DNA of 64,000 nucleotides from Rosellinia necatrix (taxonomy: Eukaryota > Ascomycota > Sordariomycetes > Xylariales > Xylariaceae), in assembly GCA_021209875.1 (NCBI GenBank), contig JAGYVD010000004.1, forward strand, positions 2,170,001 to 2,234,000, written 5' to 3'. Made by a program: the position numbers and the translations under genes. Positions within the stretch are counted from its first letter, which is position 1, and each line of letters starts with the position of its first letter. The notes under the pieces are model-generated. The model did no database searches, was not told where the DNA came from, and worked only from the letters and a program-made list of their open reading frames with translations. Of this stretch, positions 1-10,466 are shown in pieces.

Positions 1-694
1 ACTTCAGGAGGTGAGTGGCCATCCATCCATACCCGGTCTATCGGGGTTGAGAATGCACCAACTGGGGAGGACGGGAGGGTGGGGAAGGGGGTTATCTCGG
101 GACAGCGGAGGCAGCAGAAGCAGCGGCCGAGATAGCACATGTGCCACGGGGTTGGTTATTCGCTGGAAACGCAACGGACCTGGGAGAAGTGCAACCTATC
201 TATCTACGGAGGGAGGGGGGGGGGGATTACGAGTGCAACCATTGCTGATCAAAGCCCGGGGCCGGAGGGCGCGGGAGGCAAAAAGATGGGAGATCCCGCG
301 CGACAGCTTCCCCATGACGCGGGCGGGCTACCTGACGTGGCGGGCGAAGCAGAAGGCGCAGGCGGCGGAGAGGATCAAGGCCCTTCTCTCCTCCTCCTCC
401 TCCTCGACGCCTCTCCTCCCGGCCGAGGACGTCGACCGCGTGGCGGCGCTCGTGAGGAAGGAGAACCTGGCCGCCGACGCCGAGACGCAGGTGCTCGAGG
501 ACGTGGCCTGCCTCGTCTTCCTCGACGACCAGCTCGACGACTTCGGGCGCCGCGACGACGTCGACGAGGACAAGATGCTCGGCATCCTCCGCAAGACCTG
601 GGCCAAGATGAGCCCGCGCGGCCGCGAGCTGGCGCTGGCCATGGACCTTAGCGAGCGCGGCAAGACACTCGTTGGGAAGGCGCTCGCGGGATGA
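1..694 (+). CDS. DUF4202 family protein, 3' part (5' end outside window)
   Basis: Partial gene cut by the window edge. Bases 1-10 look like the end of an upstream exon, followed by a GTGAGT donor at 11. The last exon resumes somewhere between 255 and 278 (AG at 253-254 or 276-277; the second keeps phase 0) and runs to the TGA at 692-694. The exon encodes the C-terminal core typical of DUF4202: RWEIPRDSFPMT, then GYLTWR, then VRKENL, a conserved QVLEDVACLVFLDDQ stretch, and ILRKTWAKMS near the end. DUF4202 proteins are conserved in fungi and bacteria; no catalytic activity is established that I can name. The intron holds a run of G at about 211-224. Family membership is fairly sure; the acceptor position is not. 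Confidence 0.75.
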   Translation, partial: LQEVSGHPSIPGLSGLRMHQLGRTGGWGRGLSRDSGGSRSSGRDSTCATGLVIRWKRNGPGRSATYLSTEGGGGGLRVQPLLIKARGRRAREAKRWEIPRDSFPMTRAGYLTWRAKQKAQAAERIKALLSSSSSSTPLLPAEDVDRVAALVRKENLAADAETQVLEDVACLVFLDDQLDDFGRRDDVDEDKMLGILRKTWAKMSPRGRELALAMDLSERGKTLVGKALAG

Positions 695-1448
695 GAAAGG
701 GAGGGGGTAAATGGCGAGGCGCTGGATTATCCGCACGGGAGAATATGAAGGGGGTGCGTCATGGTGATGATATTCAGACCTGATCGGTGGGTTTATATTA
801 TAGGGGCTGTCGCGATGTGACTCGATCAACTACAATAGCGGTTTCGATCATAGCAGCTGGCAGTACCTAGGTGTCTAACCCACCTAGTCTATAGGTACGG
901 CCTATGTACCTGACTACTTTGGTAGTAGGTATTGTAATTGCAATTCTACTCTCTATCTACCCACCAAGCTTAATTCATCTAGTCGTGATGATTGCGATGA
1001 TTGGTTGTGTCGCGGGGCAATCGTTTCCCGAGTCGTTACACACGCATTTCACGATCGTGGGGGAAAGAGAGCAGAGATAGGGGTGAAATGGTGGAGAAAG
1101 CGGGTTACAAACCACCCCGCGACGCACCCTAGAGAGATTCAAGCTGAGATGATCTCGGTGTCCTTTTCGCCGACTTGCACGAAGTAAAACGTTGGACGGA
1201 ATGCCGTGACCATGATCAAAAATAGACTCGAAACCACCCCTTCACTTCCCTCCCTTCTCTCTACACTACTTGTAAATAAGCAGTCAGTACCTATTTACAT
1301 ATGGATCCATCATATTTCCTTACGCCGCGCAAGGATCCCATCTCAGCTGAGCACGTATGACATGGTCAATGCCACATCCATCATAAATACACTACCAACG
1401 ACGTAGTGGCGAATGCGCGGGATCGATAGCGAGAGAGAAAAAAAAAAA
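695..1448. other. Intergenic region between DUF4202 gene and hydroxy-acid dehydrogenase
   Basis: No convincing coding sequence. It must hold the 3' UTR of the left gene and the promoter and leader of the dehydrogenase. It contains several TAGGTA/TACCTA words (about 865-935) of the kind scattered through the window. A 12-base A run ends directly at the ATG at 1449. Confidence 0.5.
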
Positions 1449-3136
1449 ATGGGCGTCCAGGGGCGACCCAGCACCCGGCTGGTCACCGCCGAGGAGATAT
1501 CTGCCCACCGATCCCTCGACGATCTCTGGCTCGTCGTGGACGGCGTGGTCTACGACCTAAGCGAATTCGCGCGCCAGCACCCGGGCGGCGTGGGCGTCCT
1601 GCTGCGGCACGCGGGCCGTGACGCGACGGTCGCGTACTCGGAGGTCCACGCGCCCTCCCTGATCCGCCAGGCGCTCCCGGAAGCGCGAAGGATAGGGGTC
1701 CTGGACGGGTCGTCGACGACGACGACGACGACGGCAATAGAGGACCGGGCGCGGTCGCCCCTGACGAAAGGGGAGGGAGAGCCGCCACCACCACCAACAA
1801 TAAGCTCAGCTAAGGCCAGCAAGGGCGCCGCCAAGCCGCCACCGCCCCTTTCCAGCCTCATCAACGCCCACGACTTCCGGCTGGCAGCCCAGCAGAGCTA
1901 CACACCCAAGGCGTGGGCGTTCCTGACGTCAGCCGCGACGGATTGTCTGACGATGGAGCGGAACAGTTCCGCCTACAGCCGCATCGGGCTGCGGCCGCGG
2001 GTGCTGCGGGACGTCAGCGCCGCCCTTGTCGACCTAAGCACGACCATCCTGGGCAGCCGCGTCCGCGCGCCCCTCTTTGTCGCGCCGACGTCCATGGGCC
2101 GGCTGTTCCACCCCGAGGGCGAGCGCGAGCTCGGGCGCGGCGCCCAGCGCCTGGGCATCCCGCAGTGCGTGTCGACGAGCTGCTCGTTCCCCCTGCCCGA
2201 GATTATGGACGCCGTGGAGGCGGAGGCGAGCACCAACGAAGATGGGACGACCGCACCCGCACCCGCACCCGCGCCCGTGCCCGTCTTCTTCCAGCTGTAC
2301 GTCGACAAGGACAGGCGGAAGTCGGAGGCGCTGCTGCGGCTCGTCAGCGCGCGGGGCGTCAAGGCCGTCTTCGTCACCGTTGACGCGCCCGTCATCGGGA
2401 AGCGCGAGGCCGACGAGCGCCTGCGGGCAGATGAGGGTATGCGGCTCCCCATGTCCGGCGTGACGGCGCGGAACGACGGCAAGGGCGGCTCGCTGGGCCG
2501 CATCATGGGCCACTTCATTGACGCGTCGCTCACCTGGGACGACGTCGCGTGGCTGAGGACCGCCGCTCCGGGTCTGCCCATCGTGCTGAAGGGCATCCAG
2601 ACGGCCATGGACGCCGTCAGGGCGATAGAAGTCGGGGTCGAGGCCATCTATATCTCTAACCACGGGGGCCGGAGTTTGGACACAGCGCCGGCCACAATAC
2701 TGGTCCTGCTGGAGCTGCAGAAGTGCTGCCCCCAGATCTTCGACAGGATGGAGGTGTACATCGACGGCGGCATAACACGGGGCACGGATATCTTCAAGGC
2801 ACTGTGTCTCGGTGCCAGGGCTGTCGGCATAGGTCGGGGGTTCTTGTTCGCTTTGAATTATGGGAAGGACGGCGTCAAGCGGTTTGTGAATAGTGCGTTT
2901 GTTTCCTCGTGATTCTTTTGTTGCCCTAAATTCAAAGAGCACCTGAACTCTGTTAGAATTATACTAATATGTGTGCAGTTTTAACCGACGAGCTGGAGAC
3001 GACGATGCAGCAATGCGGAATTACAAGCCTGGATCAGGTTCACCCCGGTTTGCTACATACCGGCGCTGTTGACCATTTGGTGCCCGGATCGGAAGAACAC
3101 CCATATGCCAAATGGAAACCGAGAGGCAAACTATGA
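1449..3136 (+). CDS. Flavocytochrome b2-type FMN-dependent L-hydroxy-acid dehydrogenase
   Basis: Two exons, 1449-2892 and 2979-3136, give 533 residues. The intron has a GTGCGT donor, an ACTAAT branch site and a CAG acceptor; joining restores the C-terminal FVNILTDELETTM helix and ends in KWKPRGKL. Residues 10-85 are a cytochrome b5 domain with heme ligands in HPGG (44-47) and SEVH (67). Residues about 137-533 are the FMN TIM barrel with FFQLY (Tyr284), VTVDAP (Asp312), Arg319, Lys381, and NHGGR (His405, Arg408), the residues family members use to bind FMN and oxidise 2-hydroxy acids. L-lactate is the expected substrate, with electrons passed through heme to cytochrome c. Oddities: Phe158 stands where the family has an active-site Tyr, an Ala-Pro repeat interrupts the barrel (about 269-279), and a Thr/Pro-rich linker joins the domains. 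There is no clear mitochondrial presequence. An in-frame ATG at 1413 is an alternative start. Confidence 0.88.
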
Positions 3137-4085
3137 GTTTGCTGTATATACGTACACAGTTAGGTAGGTACCAACTTCAGACTGCCCAGCCGTGTATTAA
3201 GTAAGGACGCCTCAATATACGTTCAATAATTCGGTTAGTAGAACTAGGTTCTCTGTGTAGACATATGAAGGCTTGTGGCAAAGAACAAATATACTTCGGC
3301 ATAAGAAGGCAGGCAGTTAACGCATCAAAGAGCTTATTATGTATGATATACCCTTAGCAATATGTAACATATTTGGCAGTTTCACGGATGCCTAGAAGCA
3401 ACTTAAGTACATGAGAGGGGATAGTATGTATCGCTTGATGGTGCCCTTTAGCACTAGGTTATCCCAAACGTTACTACCTTCGCTGCTGTTATAAGGTATC
3501 TATAAACGTGGTAAGGTAGAGGGCAACAGCCTACACAAATAACGGCACTACCTACTTGTATCTAGGTAACTAGGTAGGTTTGTTGACTCCCTACTTACCT
3601 AGCAACCAACGGAACTTCTCTGGTATCCCCCCCCTTTAGAAGGAGTTGGCTAGGCAGGTGCTAAGGTAGGTAGATAGGTAGGCAGGCAGGTAGGTAGTAG
3701 GTAGGCCAACGTGATCACGTAGATGGTTGGTACGTACCCTGGCTTTCCTCAACTTCCCTTTCTGTATCAGAATATGCCTACCCAGTACACACCTCCCTCT
3801 TCTTCCTCCCCCTCTCTCCTCACTCCCCCTACCTCTCTTTCTAACTCTCTATATCTATTCCTCTCTCCGTGTGTATATCTCTCTCTCTCTCACAGAAACG
3901 GTGACAAGATATATATGCTTGTAACCCTTTCACAATACTGTTGCATTCACCGCAACTCCACACCTCTCTCGTTCACAACAACATTCACTAGGCGTTTACT
4001 GTGGCACGCGCCCTTCACACTGTTTCTATTCCACTTATCAGAACGCTTGTTTTAAATTCAAGTCGTGTAACTCATTATGCGCGCA
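3137..4085. other. Intergenic region with TAGG repeats and CT-rich leader
   Basis: 3' flank of the dehydrogenase and upstream region of the next gene. It contains a dense TAGG/CAGG tandem tract (3655-3705) and a pyrimidine-rich TCT/CTC stretch (3795-3890), the latter common in promoters or leaders of filamentous fungi. Short open frames here are low-complexity and were not accepted. Confidence 0.5.
3655..3705. repeat. TAGG/CAGG tetranucleotide tract
   Basis: Consecutive units of AGGTAGGT/AGGCAGGC with small interruptions. Similar tracts occur near 16003-16031, 33255-33340 and 50395-50416. Confidence 0.8.
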
Positions 4086-5477
4086 ATGTCGGCTCTGGCT
4101 CGACCAAAGAAAAGTATGCTTTTTTATCTCTTCTGTTCTCTCACTCCACTCAACAGATTTTCTGATCCTTCTGGGTGATCTTGTAACCTGACCTCCTACC
4201 TTTCCTTTTTTTTTCTTGGCCCTGTTGCGACGCGTGATACTTAACAAGTGTTAATTACTTCTAACCATTGAATTTAAAAATGACATAGAGGTCACCTTCA
4301 ATAGCCCTGTCATCACGGATGCCACCCCTCTTCTCGGAAACCATTCAGCGAACGACAACTGTGACAACTACGACAGTGGCATTGACTCTACGCGTGCTGA
4401 AGCCGGAAGTGACTACGGCGCCAAAAAGCTCCGTTTTGTGCCCGGAGTCAACCAAGTTACTAAAGACGCCCCGGGTACTATTACTATCAAAGCTGGCAAG
4501 GACATTGTCAAAGCTATCGAGCAAAGGAACAAGCGCGAGCAGCAGGAAATGCCTTACTCCACCGATGACAATTCCTCTGATGCTACTCCTGAGTGGACCA
4601 AAGCCCAGGATCGCATCATTTGCGTGAGAAAGTTCGAGGGCAAAGCGTGAGCACTATTCATCATACCTCATCACATCCCATACCTTCTTTCTCCATCATG
4701 GACCCTATCAATAACATTGGATAACTGGCCGAGCTAACCCTCTGTCTCCCTAGATGGGCCGATATTGGCAAGGAGGTCTCGCGCGGCAGGCGCGAATGCC
4801 AGCTACGCCACCGTGAGCTCGTTGCCCATGCCAAGGAGCTGGGCCTCACGGCGAAGAAGCTGGCGAAGCTCTACATCGATGACGACGAGAAGAAGAAGGA
4901 CGAGAAGAAAGAAGAGGGCGAGGCTGCTAAACCCAAGAAAGGCAAGTCTAAGAATGATGTCAAGGGGGAGAAGCAAGACAAGCCCAAGCCCAAGCCCAAG
5001 CCCAAGCCCAAGACCAAGGCTAAAGGCAAACCCGTCGCAGAAGCCCAGAGCGAGGACAGCGAGCCAGAAGAGCCGCGGGGCAAGGGCGACGCCGCCCGCG
5101 GCAAGCCCAAGAAATCGGCCAAGGCCAAGGGCAAGCAGAAGGCGAAGGTCAAGCAGCTGACCCCGGAGAGCTCTCCCGGCGGGGAGTCGAGCTCCTCGTT
5201 CGAGGCGGACCGGGAGGAGGCCGAGGCGGCGGCGGCGGCGGCTAAGTACTGGGAGGGGCGCCACTACGTCTACGACGCGCTCCATACGCACCTGTACCCG
5301 GACCAGAAGGCGCTGCGCCCGGACCTCTTCTACAGCGAGCGCGACTGCCGCGTGCTCGCGGGCCTCGAGGCCCGCTACCGCGCCAACAAGTGGCTCTCCA
5401 TCCAGGCCGACTTCTGCAACGCCACCGGACGCATGGTCCACGCGAATATCCTCCAGACCAAGTTTGAGCAGGGTTAA
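4086..5477 (+). CDS. Lysine-rich protein with Myb/SANT-like segments, function unknown
   Basis: Three exons: 4086-4113, 4289-4646, 4754-5477, encoding 369 residues. The 28-base first exon (MSALARPKK) is supported by a GTATGC donor, a CTAAC branch site and a TAG acceptor, and gives a smooth KKKVTFNSP start. The second intron (GTGAGC..CCCTAG) splits a helix pattern EWTKAQDRI...WADIGKEV...RECQLRHREL (about 113-155) with tryptophan spacing like a single Myb/SANT repeat. A basic middle follows, with five tandem KP pairs (about 205-215) and many GK/AK motifs. The C-terminal 90 residues contain a second helical pattern (YSERDCRVLAGLEAR...KWLSIQADF), possibly another homeodomain-like fold. A nuclear DNA- or chromatin-binding role is inference. 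I do not recognise an ortholog with known function. It is convergent with the heme-oxygenase-like gene. Confidence 0.72.
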
Positions 5478-6361
5478 CTATTAAGGCACTGCCACGACGA
5501 TGACCGGGGGGGGGGGGGAGGGGACACATTGCGAGAAGATATGTCTGAGCTCTTGCTTGTTTGTCGCTGTTTGCGCCTATTTCGCCGGAAGATAAGAGAG
5601 AGAGAGAGAGAGTATGGTGATTGCCGGACCAATGCCGGTCAGGGTAGGGGATGAAGTGGAAAGGCTCTCACGCGTTGACCATACAACCAACCTGCCGGAG
5701 CATATTGAGCTTACTCGCTATTTGATGAATTGTGATTTTTATGCAAGGGAATACTGGACCGGAATACTGAACCTGGTGGCCGCCTGTGGCCTTTCGGCAA
5801 GATGCTGAGTGAAGCTGTACATTAGGTTATCTGTAGTCCAACAGAAGCCGTCTACGAAAGTGACTGAAGCTCTCGGGGGGGCCCCTGAGATTAGAGACAG
5901 CAGTGCACATTTTACTGTAAGCTGTCATATTAGCTCATATACCCGTGGCCACCCACCCCTTTCATGATTGTCGAGAGCGCCTCCTCTATTTTAAATATTA
6001 TTGAGTTTATCTCTCTGTATTCTGACTGGAGTTATTCCTCCTATTTAGCTCGCCCTCTTTCATCAGAAAAGCTTTATTGTATTTCTTTCCCGCCCCTACT
6101 ACCTACCCCCTTTATCATCACACTCTATTTGTAGTAAAGGAACCAAGAGGAGTACGAGCACGAGGGCATAACTACGTGCATAGCCATGTATAATACGAGT
6201 AATAAATAGAGAGAATCAAATGAGATCAAATAATAATTGAACCGGGTATCATGTTAATATCTCTCATGTTACAGGTTATCTTAGTTAATTCCGCGAATAA
6301 CGCCTCTACCTCTCTCAAACCCACACGGGAACCTGAACGCCACGGCTGTTCCTGCCATCGT
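5478..6361. other. Convergent intergenic region
   Basis: Shared 3' region of two converging genes. It contains a G homopolymer (about 5505-5519), a GA dinucleotide run (about 5595-5612) and AT-rich sequence around 5980-6240. A 64-codon open frame at 5614 lacks any recognisable feature and was not accepted. Confidence 0.5.
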
Positions 6362-7414
6362 TCAACTAAATTTAACATGCCCTTCCCCGCTCGCTTTCGG
6401 ATCACGGTTCGCGTCCGCCTTGGTGGTAGCCTTCCTACTCTTTTCAGCAAGGTTTTGCCTGCGCTCATTTTCGACGACAAGGCTATCTCGGCTACGTAAG
6501 CCCAGCAATCTAGACTTAGCGGCATCCTTATCTGTCCCGCATATGTCGTCGAGCTCGCTAACAAGTCGTATCATGTAGTCGAAGATGCAGCACGCTTCTT
6601 CAATGATCTCGTCGCGTTCGAGTTTCGTGAGTACGTCCTCTTCGTTCACGAGACGTTTCTTGAACTCCGACTTGAGATCTTCCCCATCTTCAGGTGTATC
6701 AAATTGAAAGAAATTCAGAGGCTGCCCCTCCGTGACAGTAGCCTTTGCTAGGGTGGCTGGGATTGGTTTCTGGGCCGAGGCGGGCACCCAAAATGCTGGA
6801 TAGATCTCCTCGAGCGAGTCTCGGATGAATCGCCCGCCCGAAAATAGTGCCATGTATAAGACCCAGGAGTATGCGAGCAATTTATGAGGGGAAGTTTGCA
6901 CAGATTCTCTGATGTGAGCTAGGAATTCACCGAGGATGGGCGATTCCATGGCATGGTTGAGCTTTTCCTTGAGCGTGCGGGCAGACCAGAAGGTCAGAGA
7001 TGCCAGGTCATTTTGGAGCGCCTGGGAGCGCTCTAGCTTCTGGAAATACAGACTGGCGAGTAGTGATTGTATTCGGGGACTGGCGACTGGCCGGCGGCAA
7101 GTGTCTGGAAGGTTGTCTAGTGAGGGCCCGTCCGGACTGGATGCGGCACAACCAAGGCCTTCTTCATGGCAATTTGGTGTATTTAGAGAGTCTTGTGGTT
7201 CCAAGATCGTCCTCCACGTCGACTCAAAGACCATGTAAATAGGTGTAATGTGTAGCAGTCCAGATACATACTGAGAGGCATCGTCCGCGTGCGGAGGAAG
7301 TGCCAGATGCAACCGAGAGGTCACCAGCTTATTAAGCTTTGTGTGAACAGAGCGGGTAGCGGCGTTGATGCAGTCGGGTAGGGAGCGAGTTGTCGCCCCG
7401 GTCTTGGGGGGCAT
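6362..7414 (-). CDS. Heme oxygenase-like protein
   Basis: Single-exon gene of 350 residues. Residues 15-30 (INAATRSVHTKLNK) match the first helix of heme oxygenases, where His24 corresponds to the proximal heme ligand. ALFSGGRFIRD (190-200) matches the distal-helix glycine-rich segment. The pattern of amphipathic helices between them fits the all-alpha HO fold. Classical heme oxygenases open heme to biliverdin, CO and iron. Fungal paralogs of this type are longer than canonical enzymes (about 215-290 residues), and whether this one binds heme is not shown. The C-terminal 50 residues are basic and polar with no obvious membrane anchor. The start (MPPKTGATTRS) is the only Met upstream of the conserved helix. 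Confidence 0.75.
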   Translation of the reverse strand: MPPKTGATTRSLPDCINAATRSVHTKLNKLVTSRLHLALPPHADDASQYVSGLLHITPIYMVFESTWRTILEPQDSLNTPNCHEEGLGCAASSPDGPSLDNLPDTCRRPVASPRIQSLLASLYFQKLERSQALQNDLASLTFWSARTLKEKLNHAMESPILGEFLAHIRESVQTSPHKLLAYSWVLYMALFSGGRFIRDSLEEIYPAFWVPASAQKPIPATLAKATVTEGQPLNFFQFDTPEDGEDLKSEFKKRLVNEEDVLTKLERDEIIEEACCIFDYMIRLVSELDDICGTDKDAAKSRLLGLRSRDSLVVENERRQNLAEKSRKATTKADANRDPKASGEGHVKFS

Positions 7415-8975
7415 GGCTATAAGTGCGGTAGACAGGACAGGCTATAGGAGAGGGTCAAGCGGGGATGGGATGAGAAGTAAAGGGCTTTACGTGTGGATAA
7501 TAACAAGATTGATACAAGACTCCTTGGGTGGGGGTGATCAGGGCGTACCTGGGCAAGCAACAAGAGTCTTGATATGACGAAACGATCTTAGAAGGCGGCG
7601 TTGTTCCAATCTCGCAACAACGGCTTCTGGTGGACAGAGAGAACAAGTAGGTGGGATCCTGCGCCAAATCAAACTCTTACTTGCTAAGGGCAGTCTCGAA
7701 TACCGAAACGGGGGGGTTTGGTATGGCGTTTTTAAAAGGAAACTACGAATGCTTTAAGCCACCTTTGCCCGCTTAAGATAGCTGGGAGCACAAATTGCCA
7801 ATGGCAAACGCAATGAGATTAGATTACTGTGAAGGTGATCGAACGAAATGGAGGGAAAACGACAAATGATCTGCAACGTGGCACCCGACAGTTCATGGTT
7901 CAACAAAGAGACGGGATCGCGGTAAAGCCAGTACCTGGGCAGAGTTTTTTTGGGGGGGGGAGGATTCTTGATGACCAATTCGGATCCAATTAAGACGCTT
8001 GTACTTGTAGATGGCTAGAGGGATCCGTTTGGATTTTTGATGGCAGACCGTGTAACGGCGTATAGCTCCGGGCTAGAGTGTTATCTGAACATAGGTTTGC
8101 AACGGCGCTGGAGGGTACCGAAACCTTAAAATAGGGTAGCCAGCCTAGCCCGAGACCTGAGATTTAGCACATTCCGACAGGTTGCACAGTATCTACCTAG
8201 ATACTCCTAAGCTTCTAGATAGGTAGATTGGCCACGGCCCAAGAGCGTACCTACCAATGCTGGCAATCTCTACCGTAGGTACTTATGTCATTGTTTGTAT
8301 CCCCCATTAACAGCATGATCAAAGAATCACGATCCAGGCCTCGTTCCTTACCCACCGGACAATCAGGTATCTGTTATAATGGCGTGCTGAATCAAATCTT
8401 TCCTTTTTGAAGTTAACAGAGAAAGGGTGTGTCGGTTTACTTTCCACCTCTCAAGTAATTATTTACTCACTAGCCTCACAACGAGAGAGGAGAAAGGACA
8501 GAGGGGAAGAAGTTTAATCATAGCAGCATTGTCCTGATATGGAACACATGATATCCTATCATATTATCCTTTGGCATTGGCAATTACCTAAGTAGTTGTG
8601 AGGGTATCGCCGCCATTAGATTAACCAGCCTTGATTAGAGTCCTAGAATTCTAGCTGGTAGATTCCCAACGCTTCCCCATCTCACTTTTCGATGTTTGAA
8701 CATGGGGAATTTCGAATTCTCGATCAAGAGCAGCATGCACGCCGGAGATAATGCTCCGGTGGCTTGGCGACCCTCACTGAGATGAGGACTCTATGTTTTT
8801 TTTTTTTTTTTTTTGGCTTTTGCCTTGAGCTCTTGCCCATATGAGGAATGGGATAACAGCTAAATCCCTTAGCTCCCGAGATAATACACCAAGCCCATTA
8901 AATCCCTGTCGATCTTTTGCATGTATAGGGATTGGGTTAGGAATAACTATTAAGATCACAGTACCGACCGCCTCA
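7415..8975. other. Intergenic region, no gene seen
   Basis: About 1.6 kb upstream of the heme-oxygenase-like gene and downstream of the EthD gene. It contains G runs (7710, 7955), TAGGTAGAT words near 8195-8230 and a 20-base T tract (8793-8812). Short frames at 7455-7978 have no protein-like character. Confidence 0.5.
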
Positions 8976-9659
8976 TCATCTCGCCTCCTTCTCCCTCTCA
9001 ACCCTCTCCCACTCCTCCCACGTCGCACCCCCAGTGACGTCTTTTCCGTCTTTGATTTTGACTGTAACACCCGGATATTAGCAACCGCTCTCGCCCTACG
9101 CCCCGCCCGGCAGAGGGGGCACCTACACCATGTCCGGGACGGCCGTTGGAATCATCGCTCACTCACCATATTCTACCCCGCCCATGCTCAACGCCATCTC
9201 CCTCCAAACATCAACATGTAGCGCGGGAACGTCATAGACCGGCGGGTTACCAACGACAGCGCCAGCACCAGACTCGTCGTGCAAGAACCGCCTCTCATCC
9301 ACGAGGACGACGCTGTTGAAGTATAGCTTCCCCGCCTCCGTGGGCACGTCGTATCGGCGCATGATGGCCACGCCGTCGGCCTGTTGGAGGATGCGTCTGG
9401 CCTTGCATTCGATGGTATCGCCGCCCTCTGCTTCTGACCCCGATCCCGATCTCGGTCCCGATCCCAGCCTCTCGGGTGAGGAGGCTGGGGCAGACATGTG
9501 GATCTGGACATATTCCCAGACCCCGCAATGCAGACACCACGGCGTGACGAGTTGTCCGTGCTGGTGCCAAGCCATCGCGAATTCCTCGCGGGAGAGGTCT
9601 GGTCTCCGGAATAGAGGGCCGCCGGCCGAGTTGAGGACCGCGTGTTCGTTTGCTGCCAT
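8976..9659 (-). CDS. EthD-domain protein (dimeric alpha-beta barrel)
   Basis: Two exons on the minus strand: 9659-9167 and 9061-8976, 192 residues. The intron has a GTGAGT donor, a GCTAAT branch site and a CAG acceptor; without it the protein would stop early after VEYGE. The first part (LSREEFAMAWHQHGQLVTP, residues about 23-41) and the later RRYDVP...PALHVDVW segment fit the EthD/ferredoxin-like fold of small fungal proteins related to polyketide cyclases, decarboxylases and muconolactone isomerase-like enzymes. A Ser/Gly/Glu-rich insertion separates the halves (about 58-80). The C-terminal exon adds a charged helix ending in WERVEREKEAR. The substrate is unknown. No biosynthetic cluster genes adjoin it, so a stand-alone role is likely. 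Confidence 0.72.
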
Positions 9660-10466
9660 TTTTGACTACCTTCGGGTCCTAGGTAGATAGCGTGAGGTCT
9701 GAACCTGGCCGTTTAGTATCGTAATCTTAAGCACTACCTAATCTATTTAATCGTGGGTGCGAGCGGGCGCTATACTTTAGCAGTTTAGGGATCATTAGTG
9801 ACTTCCCGTTAGAGCAGTGCTTATCTAGTCAGGTGTTAAATATCCTGCAGAGTTCACCATGGCGTATTTGTAAGATTGGTAAGTCGTACCGGGGTTGGTT
9901 ACTGGCTCGCCGTGGTATGACTGTGCCGTTTTGATATTTCCCAGCCAGTCTCAACAGTATCTATTCGCGAGTTTGGACAGCACGAGGCCCCGCTCTCCCG
10001 CTCGCCTAACCGCCGTGAGGTGTACAACAGCATCGAAGCTTCTTGTAGAATGTGTAAAATATAAAGGTATCTAGCCTAGTCAGGTGCTTTTAGGTTTTTA
10101 TTGGTGATGGGGAAAGAATCGCCACAAGACTACTGCTGCTGGAATTTGCAGGACTGCAATCTCAGCGACGCAGACACCCCATTCTACATGCGATGTCTGC
10201 CTAAGGAAGCCGTATTTTGTACGGCATTCCTTCATCAGCCGTAGCGAAACACTAAGTCCTCGTCCATCAATTTGGCAATTATTGACCCATATTCCTCGTC
10301 CACTTTTATACCGACCCAGTCGTTCTATCCGACCCCGTTTCCAACATATCCCGACCCGCCATCTCGAGAAAAGCCGCAATGCGCCTTACCCATGCAACAT
10401 TATAGCTATAAGCACCTATCTTACACACGTTGCATGAATCCCGTATTTGAGTGGCCGTCATGTCAA
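9660..10466. other. Intergenic region, no gene seen
   Basis: Upstream of the EthD gene and downstream of the transporter gene on the same strand. Short frames around 10098-10538 are not protein-like. The 5' part (9670-9800) probably carries the EthD promoter. Confidence 0.5.

Noticed and set aside
227..829. Long minus-strand open frame opposite the DUF4202 exon
   Set aside because: Mirror frame of a GC-rich coding exon; the plus-strand frame has the conserved family sequence.
1973..2942. Long minus-strand frames opposite the dehydrogenase
   Set aside because: Shadows of high-GC third positions; no protein-like motifs, while the sense strand has full family motifs.
3655..3705. Telomere-like repeat
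   Set aside because: The unit is TAGG/CAGG, not TTAGGG, and it is internal with genes on both sides.
4803..5441. Leucine/arginine-rich 212-codon minus-strand frame
   Set aside because: Antisense reading of the Lys/Glu-rich exon of the Myb-like gene.
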